A stretch of 64,000 nucleotides of DNA from Bhargavaea sp. CC-171006 (lineage in GTDB: Bacteria; Bacillota; Bacilli; Bacillales_A; Planococcaceae): contig NZ_QUZH01000014.1 of the NCBI RefSeq assembly GCF_009761675.1, forward strand, positions 62,001 to 126,000. The letters run 5' to 3'. Both the position numbers and the translations under genes were made by a program. Positions 18,325-25,645 of this stretch are shown here, piece by piece (the first letter of the stretch is position 1; the number at the start of each line of letters is the position of its first letter). Below the pieces are notes generated by a model. That model was not told where the DNA came from. It worked only from the letters and a program-made list of their open reading frames with translations, and did not search any database.

Positions 18325-19191
18325 ATGAAGAAAATCTGGATTTTGGCAATTGCCCTTATTGCTTCCCTCGCCCTTGCGGCATGCGGAAGCGGAAGTTCTG
18401 AAGAAAGCGGTGGCGAGACCGTCAAAGTGAAAATCGGCGTCAATGGCGCGGACGGCGCACAATGGCCGATCCTGCAGGAAAAGGCAGCAAAAGAAGGCAT
18501 CGAAATCAAACTGGTCGAGTTCGCCGACTACACGCTTCCGAACAACGCTCTTGCACAGGGGGATATCGACCTGAACGCCTTCCAGCACATTGCGTTCCTT
18601 GGCCAGTATGTCACTGAAAGCGGAAATGACATCATCCCGATCGGCTCCACGATGTTCGCGCCGATGGGCGTCTATTCCGAGAAAATTTCCGACGTCTCTG
18701 AACTGAAAGAAGGCGACAAGATCGCCATTCCGGACGACCCGTCCAACCAGGCACGCGCGCTCCTTCTTCTTGAAAGCGCAGGCCTCATCACTCTTGCGGA
18801 CGACTTCGGCATGTTCGGTGACCCGTCCAAGATCGCTGAAAACAAACTGGACCTTGAAATCCTTCCGATGACCGCCCAGCAGACACCGCGCGTCCTTCCC
18901 GACGTCGCTGCCTCCGTCATCAACAACGGCGTGGCCGGACAGGCCGGCTTCTCCCCTAAGGAAGATGCGATTTTCGTAGAAGATGAAACCGACGAAAACG
19001 TTCACCCGTACGTCAACATCATTGCGGCTCGCGGCGAGGACAAGGACAATGAAACGTACAAGCGCATCGCAGAGCTTTACCAAGAAGAAGACATCGCCGA
19101 GGCCGTCAAGGAAGACACAAACGACGGATCGATCCTCGTCGAACTCAGCCAGGAAGAGCTGGACAAGGCATTTGAAGAACTGAAAAAGTGA
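18325..19191 (+). CDS. methionine-binding lipoprotein MetQ, copy 2 (tandem paralogue)
   Basis: A 288-residue near-duplicate of the upstream MetQ. It has the same lipobox (Cys20) and almost the same blocks (IKLVEFADYTLPNNAL; FAPMGVYSEKISDVSEL). Differences are concentrated in the post-lipobox linker and scattered surface positions, for example T/H in FQTIAF versus FQHIAF and N/S around the ligand loops. AAAGGAGCATCACC provides the ribosome binding site. A tandem receptor pair feeding one MetNI complex may widen the substrate range (methionine, sulfoxide, D-methionine or derivatives) or raise dosage. Which applies cannot be told from sequence. Confidence 0.93.
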   Translation: MKKIWILAIALIASLALAACGSGSSEESGGETVKVKIGVNGADGAQWPILQEKAAKEGIEIKLVEFADYTLPNNALAQGDIDLNAFQHIAFLGQYVTESGNDIIPIGSTMFAPMGVYSEKISDVSELKEGDKIAIPDDPSNQARALLLLESAGLITLADDFGMFGDPSKIAENKLDLEILPMTAQQTPRVLPDVAASVINNGVAGQAGFSPKEDAIFVEDETDENVHPYVNIIAARGEDKDNETYKRIAELYQEEDIAEAVKEDTNDGSILVELSQEELDKAFEELKK

Positions 19192-19212
19192 TTTAGAGTG
19201 GAGGGATCCGGA

Positions 19213-20415
19213 ATGACCGTTGCACAGGATGCGAGAGGTAAGATCTGGGAATCGATAGAGGAGAACCGCGAACGCTATATCGGGGTGAGCCATGATATCC
19301 ATGCCCGGCCAGAAATCGGGAATGAGGAAGTGTACGCAAGCGGACGCCTGTCCGCACTGCTTGAAGAAGCCGGATTCACGGTTGAACGGAATGTCGCCGG
19401 CCATGAAACGGCGTTCCATGCCGTGAAGAACAGCGGGAAAGAAGGCCCGACGGTCGCCTATCTGGCGGAATACGATGCGCTGCCGGGACTCGGACACGCC
19501 TGCGGCCACAACATCATCGGAACAATGAGTGTCTCAGCAGGAATCGCCCTCGGAGAACGTTTGGATGAAACCGGCGGACGGGTCGTCGTATTGGGCACCC
19601 CGGCCGAAGAAGGCGGCCCGAACGGCAGTGCGAAAGGAAGCTTTGTCCGCCATGGGTTTTTGGAGGATGTCGATGTCGCCATGATGATCCACCCGGGCGC
19701 CAAGACTTCTCCGACCGGAGAGACGCTCGCCGTCGATCCGCTTGATTTCCACTTCTACGGCCGCTCCGCGCATGCCTCCGGCTCCCCGGAAAAAGGCATC
19801 AACGCTCTGGATGCCGTCATCGGCCTGTTCAACGGCATCAACGCACTCCGCCAGCAGCTGCCGAAAGATGTCCGGATCCACGGAATCATCACGCACGGCG
19901 GCGATGCCCCGAATATCATTCCGGACTATGCTTCCGCCCGCTTCTTTATCCGGGCGGAAACCTGGTCCCGGACCGAGGAAGTCGCCGCGAAAGTCCGTGC
20001 CGTCGCGGAAGGCGCTGCCCTTGCGACCGGCGCCACGGTCAAGATCGAACGGTTCCAGAACGAAGTCCGCGACTTTGTCCTGAACCGCGTCCTCGACGAA
20101 ACGATCGGACAGGAACTGTCTGCGGTCGGCGAACATGTCGTCGATGAAAAGCGTTCCGGCAAAGGCTCCACCGACGCCGGCAACATCAGCTACGCCGTCC
20201 CGACCGCCCACCCGCACATCAAGATCGGGCCGGACGACCTGATCGGCCACACCCATGAGTTCCGCGAAGCCGCCGCCTCCCCACTCGGAGACGAAGCCCT
20301 CATCCGCGGCGCCAAAGCGATGGCCGCGGCGGGCTACCGGCTGCTTACTGAAGAGCTGCTGCTTAAGAAGATTCAGGAAGAGTTTAAGCGTGCGCTTGCG
20401 GCTAAAGGTGAATAA
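19213..20415 (+). CDS. M20 family metallopeptidase, ACY1L2-like amidohydrolase
   Basis: A protein of about 400 residues from the ATG at 19213, which lies 8 bases after GGAGG; an in-frame GTG at 19198 is upstream of that site. Metal-site blocks are EYDALPGLGHACGHN (D88, H95, C97, H99), the GTPAEEGGP glutamate pair and MIHPGAKT, and GRSAHASGSPEKG marks the dimerisation lid. This subgroup contains Xaa-Arg dipeptidase-like and aminobenzoyl-glutamate hydrolase-like enzymes. As the last gene of a SAM-riboswitch operon it may release methionine from an imported N-acyl or dipeptide form. That role is inferred from position only. Confidence 0.88.
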   Translation: MTVAQDARGKIWESIEENRERYIGVSHDIHARPEIGNEEVYASGRLSALLEEAGFTVERNVAGHETAFHAVKNSGKEGPTVAYLAEYDALPGLGHACGHNIIGTMSVSAGIALGERLDETGGRVVVLGTPAEEGGPNGSAKGSFVRHGFLEDVDVAMMIHPGAKTSPTGETLAVDPLDFHFYGRSAHASGSPEKGINALDAVIGLFNGINALRQQLPKDVRIHGIITHGGDAPNIIPDYASARFFIRAETWSRTEEVAAKVRAVAEGAALATGATVKIERFQNEVRDFVLNRVLDETIGQELSAVGEHVVDEKRSGKGSTDAGNISYAVPTAHPHIKIGPDDLIGHTHEFREAAASPLGDEALIRGAKAMAAAGYRLLTEELLLKKIQEEFKRALAAKGE

Positions 20416-20430
20416 TTAAGGTTGATGTGA

Positions 20431-20467
20431 TCCCCCGTTGCGGCTTCGGCCGTGGCGGGGGGTTTTT
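20431..20467 (+). terminator. intrinsic terminator of the met operon
   Basis: A long G/C stem, CCCCGTTGCGGC against GCCGTGGCGGGG, with a TTCG tetraloop, followed by GGTTTTT. Confidence 0.9.
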
Positions 20468-20480
20468 CGATTTGGGGTGG

Positions 20481-20645
20481 TTACGTCATTCGGGTCCGCA
20501 GTTTCGTCATTCGGGGCTTTAATCTCGTCATTCGAAGCCGCAGTTTCGTCATTCAACCTCTCCCGGGGCGCGAATGACGAAACTTTTCAGCTGAATGACG
20601 AGATTGGACGTGCGAATGACGAGATTACCAAGATGAATGACGAAA
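20481..20645. repeat. repeat array B: 21-bp-period TTTCGTCATTC array, 4 forward + 4 reverse cores
   Basis: Forward cores start at 20481 (TTACGTCATTC), 20502, 20523 and 20544; reverse cores start at 20572, 20593, 20614 and 20635. Every same-orientation step is 21 bp and the orientation switch is 28 bp, as in arrays A and E. The spacers are unrelated in sequence. It fills the gap between two convergent genes. Reading the array as coding gives runs of SSF or NDE, an artefact of the cores. Confidence 0.93.
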
Positions 20646-20655
20646 TTATCGCCGG

Positions 20656-21606
20656 CTATCGTTTCTGAATCAGTGTTTTTCCTTTCAAGTGCCTCATAGG
20701 ATCGAATCTGAATCTCTGTTTATTAGTACTGCCGAGTACGTCCAGCTCAACACTATTCAAGTGGCGGAGTCCGGTAGATATAGAAGGTATTCCGGTGAAC
20801 TCACAGAATGCCCGTGTGGTGATGACCGGGTCGATCAGCAAAAAGTCGTCGAGCAGGGCTTGTTGGTACGGGTTACCCGCTGGAACGCCACAGGTGGGAC
20901 ATTCCAGCTTTCTTCTTGTCATCCATCTCAATTGACCATCACACTTTTCACACAGGAGACCTCTTTTGAATTCGTGAGGATTGATGCCATAGTGTTGATC
21001 AATCTGTATCCTTTCCGGCCCCAGCTCTTCTTCAAGTATCCGGCTGACGATCATATTCACAGACGTATTAGGGATATATGGCAGTTCCTTTACCGATACA
21101 AACGGTGCCCGCTCCGGTAGTCCAATCCACGTGTTGCGCGTGGCAAAGGCAACTATTCCCTTGATGTTCGTAATCAGTTCCCTTTCACGGAGCCAGTACG
21201 AGAGGCCTTCCTTCTGATTCTCAAGTTGAATCATTGGGCAGTCGAACGTGAGAACCGAACCGTCTTCTTCAGTACGCTCAAGCCTACGGGGGTTCTCAAG
21301 ATAGTGAAGCGTCCCCTTGATCATCTTTGCCTCGATGATTACAATCCCATTGTCAGTCACAAGTAAGGTATCAAACTGTGCCACATGAGCTTCATCTATT
21401 CTGAGCCGGATATCCCGAAGGATCCACCAGTTGCCTGGCAGTCGCAGGCTTTTCATGTATTGATCGACTTTCTGTTCCCCGCTAAATCCCGCCTCCACTC
21501 TTTTTATCCGATCGGTAATCCAATCCCTTTCCCGATGGTTTCGGTGCAGCCTGCGAAGCATGCTCTCCAACTGCAATAATTCCAACGGATATGGCCGCTC
21601 CCCCAA
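20656..21606 (-). CDS. NERD domain protein with C-terminal zinc ribbon
   Basis: A protein of about 316 residues. The nuclease-related (NERD) domain spans roughly residues 35-150, with the GEQKV, QFDTLLV and IIEAK blocks (D79, E92, K94) that correspond to restriction-like active-site positions. A CxxC...CxxC ribbon follows (C219, C222, C236, C239), then a helical tail. TTG at 21606 is chosen because AAAGGAGGG lies 6 bases upstream and because Bacillus relatives begin with the matching RPxPLELLQLE segment. Upstream ATG codons lack a site. The biological role is unknown; the domain suggests DNA binding or cleavage. Confidence 0.82.
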   Translation of the reverse strand: MGERPYPLELLQLESMLRRLHRNHRERDWITDRIKRVEAGFSGEQKVDQYMKSLRLPGNWWILRDIRLRIDEAHVAQFDTLLVTDNGIVIIEAKMIKGTLHYLENPRRLERTEEDGSVLTFDCPMIQLENQKEGLSYWLRERELITNIKGIVAFATRNTWIGLPERAPFVSVKELPYIPNTSVNMIVSRILEEELGPERIQIDQHYGINPHEFKRGLLCEKCDGQLRWMTRRKLECPTCGVPAGNPYQQALLDDFLLIDPVITTRAFCEFTGIPSISTGLRHLNSVELDVLGSTNKQRFRFDPMRHLKGKTLIQKR

Positions 21607-21784
21607 AGCACTCCCTCCTTTGTGAGACCATATCATGCCTTGAGAGAGCGTGATACACAATCTGTTGAGATTGCGATTTGAAGCAGATACTGATGACATT
21701 TTTGAAATTTGTATTAGAGCTGTGCCTCAAAATTGAATTTCCTCGAGTTAAGGAAGCCACATTTGGCCCCTCTTCACATAACGG

Positions 21785-21879
21785 TTTCGTCATTCACTAT
21801 TTTAATCTCGTCATTCGAGGACGCGGTTTCGTCATTCACTGCCCCGATCTCGTCATTTACCGCCCCAGTTTCGTCATTC
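21785..21879 (+). repeat. repeat array C: 21-bp-period TTTCGTCATTC array, 5 forward cores
   Basis: Cores start at 21785, 21806, 21827, 21848 and 21869, all 21 bp apart, and alternate TTTCGTCATTC with TCTCGTCATT-C/T. No reverse half is present. It sits between the NERD gene start and the terminator of the aldolase remnant. Confidence 0.9.
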
Positions 21880-21890
21880 GCTCTCACACC

Positions 21891-21930
21891 AAAAACCCCG
21901 CCGCCTCCCATCAGGGAAGCCGGCGGGGTC
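21891..21930 (-). terminator. intrinsic terminator after the aldolase remnant
   Basis: On the minus strand ACCCCGCCG pairs with CGGCGGGGT around an inner GCTTCCC/GGGAGG stem, followed by TTTTT. Confidence 0.85.
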
Positions 21931-21938
21931 AAGCAGTT

Positions 21939-22646
21939 TTAGCTAAGCACTTTCTCTTTCCCGGCCGCAATCTCCGCGGCCACATCGACAATCATGTCTT
22001 CCTGGCCGCCGACGACTTTGCGTTTGCCGAGTTCGATCAGGATGTCCCGGGAGTCAATGTTGAACTTCTTGGCGGCGCGCTTGGTATGCAAAGCGAAGGT
22101 GGAGTAGACGCCCGCATAGCCGAGGGTCAGGCTGTCTTTTGTGATTTCCTGAGGGGTCTGGAGGATCGGGGCTACGATATCTTCGGCCAAGTCCATCATC
22201 TTGTAAAGGTCGACGCCTGTTTCGATGCCCATCCGCTCCAGGACGGCGACGAGGACTTCTGTCTGGGTGTTGCCCGCTCCTGCACCGAGGCAGCGGACGC
22301 TTCCGTCAATTCGCGTCGCGCCTTCTTCAATCGCCGCAAGCGTGTTGGCCATGGCGAGCGACAGGTTGTTGTGGGCATGGAAGCCGACGTTGACGCCGAC
22401 CGACTGCTTAAGCGCGCGGATCCGTTCGCGAACCTGGTCCGGAAGCAGGTAGCCGGCGGAGTCGACGACGTACACGGTGTCCGCGCCGTAGCTTTCCATG
22501 AGTTTGGCCTGCTCGACGAGTTTTTCGACCGGTGCCATGTGCGCCATCATGAGGAAACCTACCGTTTCCATGCCGAGCTCTTTCGCGTAGGCGATGTGCT
22601 GCGGGGACACGTCCGCTTCGGTGACGTGCGTGGCGATCCGCGCCAT
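21939..22646 (-). pseudogene. N-terminally truncated 4-hydroxy-2-oxovalerate aldolase (DmpG/BphI family)
   Basis: The 235 residues match the C-terminal two thirds of pyruvate-dependent class II aldolases of meta-cleavage pathways: [61 protein letters not shown]. Full-length enzymes are about 340 residues. Here the first 100 or so are missing, including the TTLRDG block that supplies a catalytic arginine and a metal-binding aspartate. The metal-ligand HAHNN is retained. Similarity starts immediately after an ATG preceded by TAGGAG, so a shortened protein may still be made. No other pathway genes are nearby. Most likely it is a remnant, inactive as an aldolase. Confidence 0.75.
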
Positions 22647-22654
22647 TTTTGCTC

Positions 22655-22930
22655 CTAGGCTGGCCGCTTCACTTCAAATTGCCTGAAGCCCGTCCGGTCG
22701 GGAATATAATCGAGTGTCTTCCCCTTAAAGTAATGGAGTTCTCTTTCGTCAAGAAGAAAACGGAAGCCGGCCACAACAAACTCCCTGTCACCGGGCTGCG
22801 GGGATTCAACAAGCGTCAGCTTCAAGCTCAGCAGGCAGCTATCCCGCATCCGGAGACGGACGAACAAGGGACCGCCCGGCTGAAGCCGGTTTGCCAGCTC
22901 CTCTTTTGCTGCGTCAGACACCGCGAACAT
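22655..22930 (-). CDS. HesB/IscA-like iron-sulfur cluster biosynthesis family protein
   Basis: A 91-residue small protein starting [16 protein letters not shown], with the single cysteine region [13 protein letters not shown] and the ending [22 protein letters not shown]. The fold resembles the Fe-S biosynthesis (HesB-like) family of Bacillales, but the full three-cysteine set of A-type carriers is absent, so a scaffold role is doubtful. The ATG overlaps the stop codon of the upstream VOC gene (TGATG), showing translational coupling. Confidence 0.65.
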   Translation of the reverse strand: MFAVSDAAKEELANRLQPGGPLFVRLRMRDSCLLSLKLTLVESPQPGDREFVVAGFRFLLDERELHYFKGKTLDYIPDRTGFRQFEVKRPA

Positions 22931-23358
22931 CAGTCGGAAGCCTGTCCCTGGTCTTTTGAATAGTTCAGGTCCCACGTAAACCCGAACCGGTCCTCCACCT
23001 TGGCGTATTTGGCGCCCCAGAAGGTATCCTGGAGTTCCATGATCCGGCGGCCTTCCACAAGCAGGCTGTCATAGAGCCGGCGGATCTCCTCTTCGGATTC
23101 GCAGTCGATCATGAGGGATAGGCCGCGGCGCGGGACTTCGGGTGCCGGCTCGGTCGAATCGGCCAGCATCAGCTGGAAGTTGCCCCGTTTCAGGTGGCAG
23201 TGGATGACATAGTCCTCGGCCCCTTCGGGCGTCGGAAATTCCGACTCTCCGTACGTTTGAATGGCGAGATTCTCCATGCCGAACAGATCCGCATAAAACA
23301 CTGAAGCCTCCTTTGCACGGCCGTAGAACGTGAGGTAAGGTGTGATGCAATCTTTCAT
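22930..23358 (-). CDS. VOC superfamily protein (PhnB-like)
   Basis: A protein of about 142 residues with the PhnB-type vicinal-oxygen-chelate layout: ITPYLTFYGRAKEASVFYADLFG, then VIHCHLKRGNFQLMLADS and a closing WGAKYAKVEDRFGFTWDLNY. Such proteins are metal-binding or resistance-like folds whose function is usually unknown. The ATG at 23358 has a GGGGCGG 8 bases before it; the upstream ATGs at 23397/23394 are alternatives. Two further PhnB-like proteins occur in this window (41899 and 63688). Confidence 0.8.
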   Translation of the reverse strand: MKDCITPYLTFYGRAKEASVFYADLFGMENLAIQTYGESEFPTPEGAEDYVIHCHLKRGNFQLMLADSTEPAPEVPRRGLSLMIDCESEEEIRRLYDSLLVEGRRIMELQDTFWGAKYAKVEDRFGFTWDLNYSKDQGQASD

Positions 23359-23481
23359 AAGCAACCGCCCCGCTTTCTGATTATCTTTCTTCATCATACC
23401 CGATTTTGCTGTCCGTTCATCAATACTGCCCACTTCCCATTAGAGAGAAGCGGGCAATTTTCCCCTATGTATTTCTATTAA

Positions 23482-23682
23482 TCAGCGCGTGCAGCCGAAT
23501 TCATACGAGTTGGTGAGCGTGTTGTGAATGGTGAGTTCAACGGTGCCGCCGTTGTCCAGGCAGCCGTCGGTCAGAGCATTGACTTCCAGCTTGTTAAAGT
23601 AATGTTGGACGGCCAGGAGAATCGCGGCCACCACCAATAGGGTGACTGCGATGAGTCCGATCTTGTGTCTGGTTTGAATCAT
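23482..23682 (-). CDS. small membrane-anchored protein with two cysteines
   Basis: A 66-residue protein with one N-terminal membrane span (about residues 8-25, IGLIAVTLLVVAAILLAV) and an outward-facing tail. The tail holds two cysteines (C41 in DGCLDNGG and C64 in EFGCTR) that could form a disulfide. A strong GGAGGG ribosome binding site precedes the ATG. No function is recognised. Confidence 0.7.
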   Translation of the reverse strand: MIQTRHKIGLIAVTLLVVAAILLAVQHYFNKLEVNALTDGCLDNGGTVELTIHNTLTNSYEFGCTR

Positions 23683-23705
23683 GGGGGTCCCTCCTCTTCT
23701 TTCTT

Positions 23706-23813
23706 TTACGGTTCGGGGACCGGAGAGGTTTCGGTCTGCTCAGATCTCACCTTTCTCGGCTTTAACAGGACTCCTGCCAGTGTAACCAGGACTATCGCCA
23801 GAAGTTTGTTCAT
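23706..23813 (-). CDS. possible 35-residue membrane peptide
   Basis: The frame starts 2 bases after the stop of the 2-hydroxyacid dehydrogenase gene. It encodes MNKLLAIVLVTLAGVLLKP followed by a charged, proline-rich tail ending PVPEP. The hydrophobic segment plus positive residues looks like a small inner-membrane peptide, and GGTGG upstream could serve as a weak ribosome binding site. It has no recognisable homology and may not be expressed. Confidence 0.35.
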   Translation of the reverse strand: MNKLLAIVLVTLAGVLLKPRKVRSEQTETSPVPEP

Positions 23814-23815
23814 AC

Positions 23816-24775
23816 TCACACCACCCAATTTTCAGGATTTCGACCCGACAAGACCGCTTCAATGTCTTCCGCGTTCATGCGCATCATGGCGAGGCGCGTT
23901 TTGACACTGGCGCTGCCGATGTGAGGAAGTGCCGTCACGTTCGGCAGGGTGAGGAGCTTGTGGTCGGAACCGATTGGTTCACCTTCAAAGACGTCAAGTC
24001 CGGCAGCCCAGATGTCGCCGTTTTTCAGGGCTTCATACAAGGCGTCTTCGTCGACGATGCCGCCGCGTGCAGCGTTGACGAGGACGGCGGTTTCCTTCAT
24101 GAGACCGAGTTCGCGTTCGCCGATCATGCCCCGGGTTTCCTCGGTGAGCGGTGTGAGAATGACGACGAAATCGGATTTCTTCAGGAGTTCGTCCAGCTCT
24201 TCATACCGGAAGCCGAACATCGACTCGGCCTCCACTTTGCGCGTGCGGTTATGGTAAAGAACATCCATGTCAAAGCCGGCGGCGCGGCGCGCGACCCCTT
24301 CTCCGATGCGTCCCATCCCGACGATGCCGAGTGTGGCACCGAAAATGTCCATGCCGGTGAAGCCCATCGGAGACCAGGAAGTCCACTTTCCCTCGCGGAG
24401 GAACCGCTCTGCCTGACCGGTTTGCCGTGCGGCGGCTAGCATGAGTGTGAACGCCAGGTCGGCAGTGGTTTCCGTCAGGACGCCCGGCGTGTTCGTGACG
24501 ATGATGCCCCGCTCCTTGGCTGCCTCGAGGTCGATATTATTGTACCCAACAGCAAGATTTGCGATCACTTGGAGCGTTTCCCCTGCATGAATCACATCCC
24601 GGTCGACGGTGTCGCCCACATTCGTCCAGAGCGCATGGACGGTCTTCGCCTTTTTAATCAGCACCTCTTTCGGAGGGACATCGTCCTCGCTCGGCCACAT
24701 ATCCACTTCAAATGCTTCTCGAAGACCGGAGACTGCCTCTTCGGGCAGCTTCCTTGTGATAAAGATCTTTTTCAT
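23816..24775 (-). CDS. D-isomer-specific 2-hydroxyacid dehydrogenase (glyoxylate/hydroxypyruvate reductase-like)
   Basis: A 319-residue NAD(P)-dependent oxidoreductase. The Rossmann motif is GMGRIG at 153-158. The catalytic arginine lies in NAARGGIVDE, the glutamate follows in the GLDVFEGEP region, and the histidine lies in ALPHIGSAS. The overall pattern resembles glyoxylate/hydroxypyruvate reductases rather than phosphoglycerate dehydrogenase, since there is no ACT domain. The ATG at 24775 has AAAGGGG 9 bases upstream; the ATG at 24784 abuts it. Confidence 0.9.
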   Translation of the reverse strand: MKKIFITRKLPEEAVSGLREAFEVDMWPSEDDVPPKEVLIKKAKTVHALWTNVGDTVDRDVIHAGETLQVIANLAVGYNNIDLEAAKERGIIVTNTPGVLTETTADLAFTLMLAAARQTGQAERFLREGKWTSWSPMGFTGMDIFGATLGIVGMGRIGEGVARRAAGFDMDVLYHNRTRKVEAESMFGFRYEELDELLKKSDFVVILTPLTEETRGMIGERELGLMKETAVLVNAARGGIVDEDALYEALKNGDIWAAGLDVFEGEPIGSDHKLLTLPNVTALPHIGSASVKTRLAMMRMNAEDIEAVLSGRNPENWVV

Positions 24776-24806
24776 TCCCCGCATCCCCTTTCATATCCCA
24801 CTGTGA

Positions 24807-24839
24807 AAAACCGCCGGAAACTGGATTCCGGCGGTTTTG
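24807..24839 (-). terminator. intrinsic terminator (bidirectional) after the IS3-derived gene
   Basis: AACCGCCGGAA and TTCCGGCGGTT pair perfectly around ACTGGA; the minus strand continues with TTTTT. Confidence 0.88.
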
Positions 24840-24847
24840 ATGATGGA

Positions 24848-25522
24848 TTATTTGGCCGCTACGGCTTCCTTTTCTTCGCAGCGATCATCTTCTTCGATCT
24901 CCAGCACCTCAACTTCATCAATCTGGTCGAGGAGGCGGAGAAGCCGGCGGCGGTTGATCGTACGGCCAGCCTTTCTCAATTCAAGCAGAATCCAGTCCGG
25001 ATCAAGCACATCTTCCTGTTCCATCAGGTGGCGGATCAGGGCGATATCCTCGCGGTCGCGTTCGGACAGCTTGTTTTCCGGCCGGTTCACGTAGTTGTAG
25101 TAGCCGCTCTCTGACACATCAAGCGTCAGGCAGAGCCGGCGCACCTTGTGCTCATCCTTCATCTCGTGGATCGCATCGAAGCGCTCGGTCTTTTTGATGT
25201 CGACCATGGACGTGAATTTTTTCAGGATTTCATTTTCCTCGCGCAGCCGGCGCACTTCGCGCTCCAGGTCGCGGAGTCGGCGGTTCGGGTCGATACCCGG
25301 GGATTTTGGCTGGCGGCCGCGTTTTTTCGGGATGAGGCCCTCCTCGCCGGATTCCTCGTAGGCATCTAGCCAGTTTTTAAGCGTATTTGGGTGGACGCCG
25401 AATTCACGGGCGACCGCTCCCTTTTTCCGCTTCTTTTCAAGGACTTCACTCACCGCCCGGAGCCTTTCCTCAAAAGTTTTTTGTGGTTTGGCTTCTTTGT
25501 CTTCAATCACGTTAGCCGCCAT
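24848..25522 (-). CDS. IS3 transposase-derived helix-turn-helix protein lacking the catalytic core
   Basis: A 224-residue protein. Residues 15-75 are an IS3 OrfA-type helix-turn-helix (GAVAREFGVHPNTLKNWLDAY) and 80-105 a leucine-zipper-like coil (RRLREENEILKKF). Residues 112-200 match the N-terminal HTH_21 part of OrfB (MKDEHKVRRLCLTLDVSESG, then YYNYVNRP). The DDE integrase core that should follow is absent; the protein ends in an acidic tail (EVEVLEIEEDD). OrfA and OrfB parts are in one frame without the usual -1 slippage. No terminal inverted repeats were seen. The start is the ATG at 25522 after AAGGGGGAG. It looks like a domesticated DNA-binding protein. Confidence 0.75.
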   Translation of the reverse strand: MAANVIEDKEAKPQKTFEERLRAVSEVLEKKRKKGAVAREFGVHPNTLKNWLDAYEESGEEGLIPKKRGRQPKSPGIDPNRRLRDLEREVRRLREENEILKKFTSMVDIKKTERFDAIHEMKDEHKVRRLCLTLDVSESGYYNYVNRPENKLSERDREDIALIRHLMEQEDVLDPDWILLELRKAGRTINRRRLLRLLDQIDEVEVLEIEEDDRCEEKEAVAAK

Positions 25523-25645
25523 GCAGTTCTCCCCCTTGACCAAATTATCATTGACGCAATTATAACAAATTTATGATGTGGATTGTCCATAGTTATAGGA
25601 GGAAAATGCTTTTTTTCTGTAGAAATTTGGTTTGATTTAAAGGGA

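Noticed and set aside
18244-19509. 421-codon minus-strand frame opposite metQ copy 2
   Set aside because: Antisense shadow caused by codon bias; metQ on the other strand has lipobox and family motifs.
20481-20645. CRISPR array
   Set aside because: Cores are only 11 bp with 10-bp spacers, half are inverted, and no cas genes are in the window.
20438-20668. Open frame across array B with SSF/NDE repeats
   Set aside because: The repeated residues are produced by the 21-bp (7-codon) repeat; there is no ribosome binding site, and the same artefact occurs over arrays C and E.
22655-22930. Functional A-type iron-sulfur carrier
   Set aside because: Only one cysteine is visible, so the standard three-cysteine carrier role is not claimed; family-level name kept.
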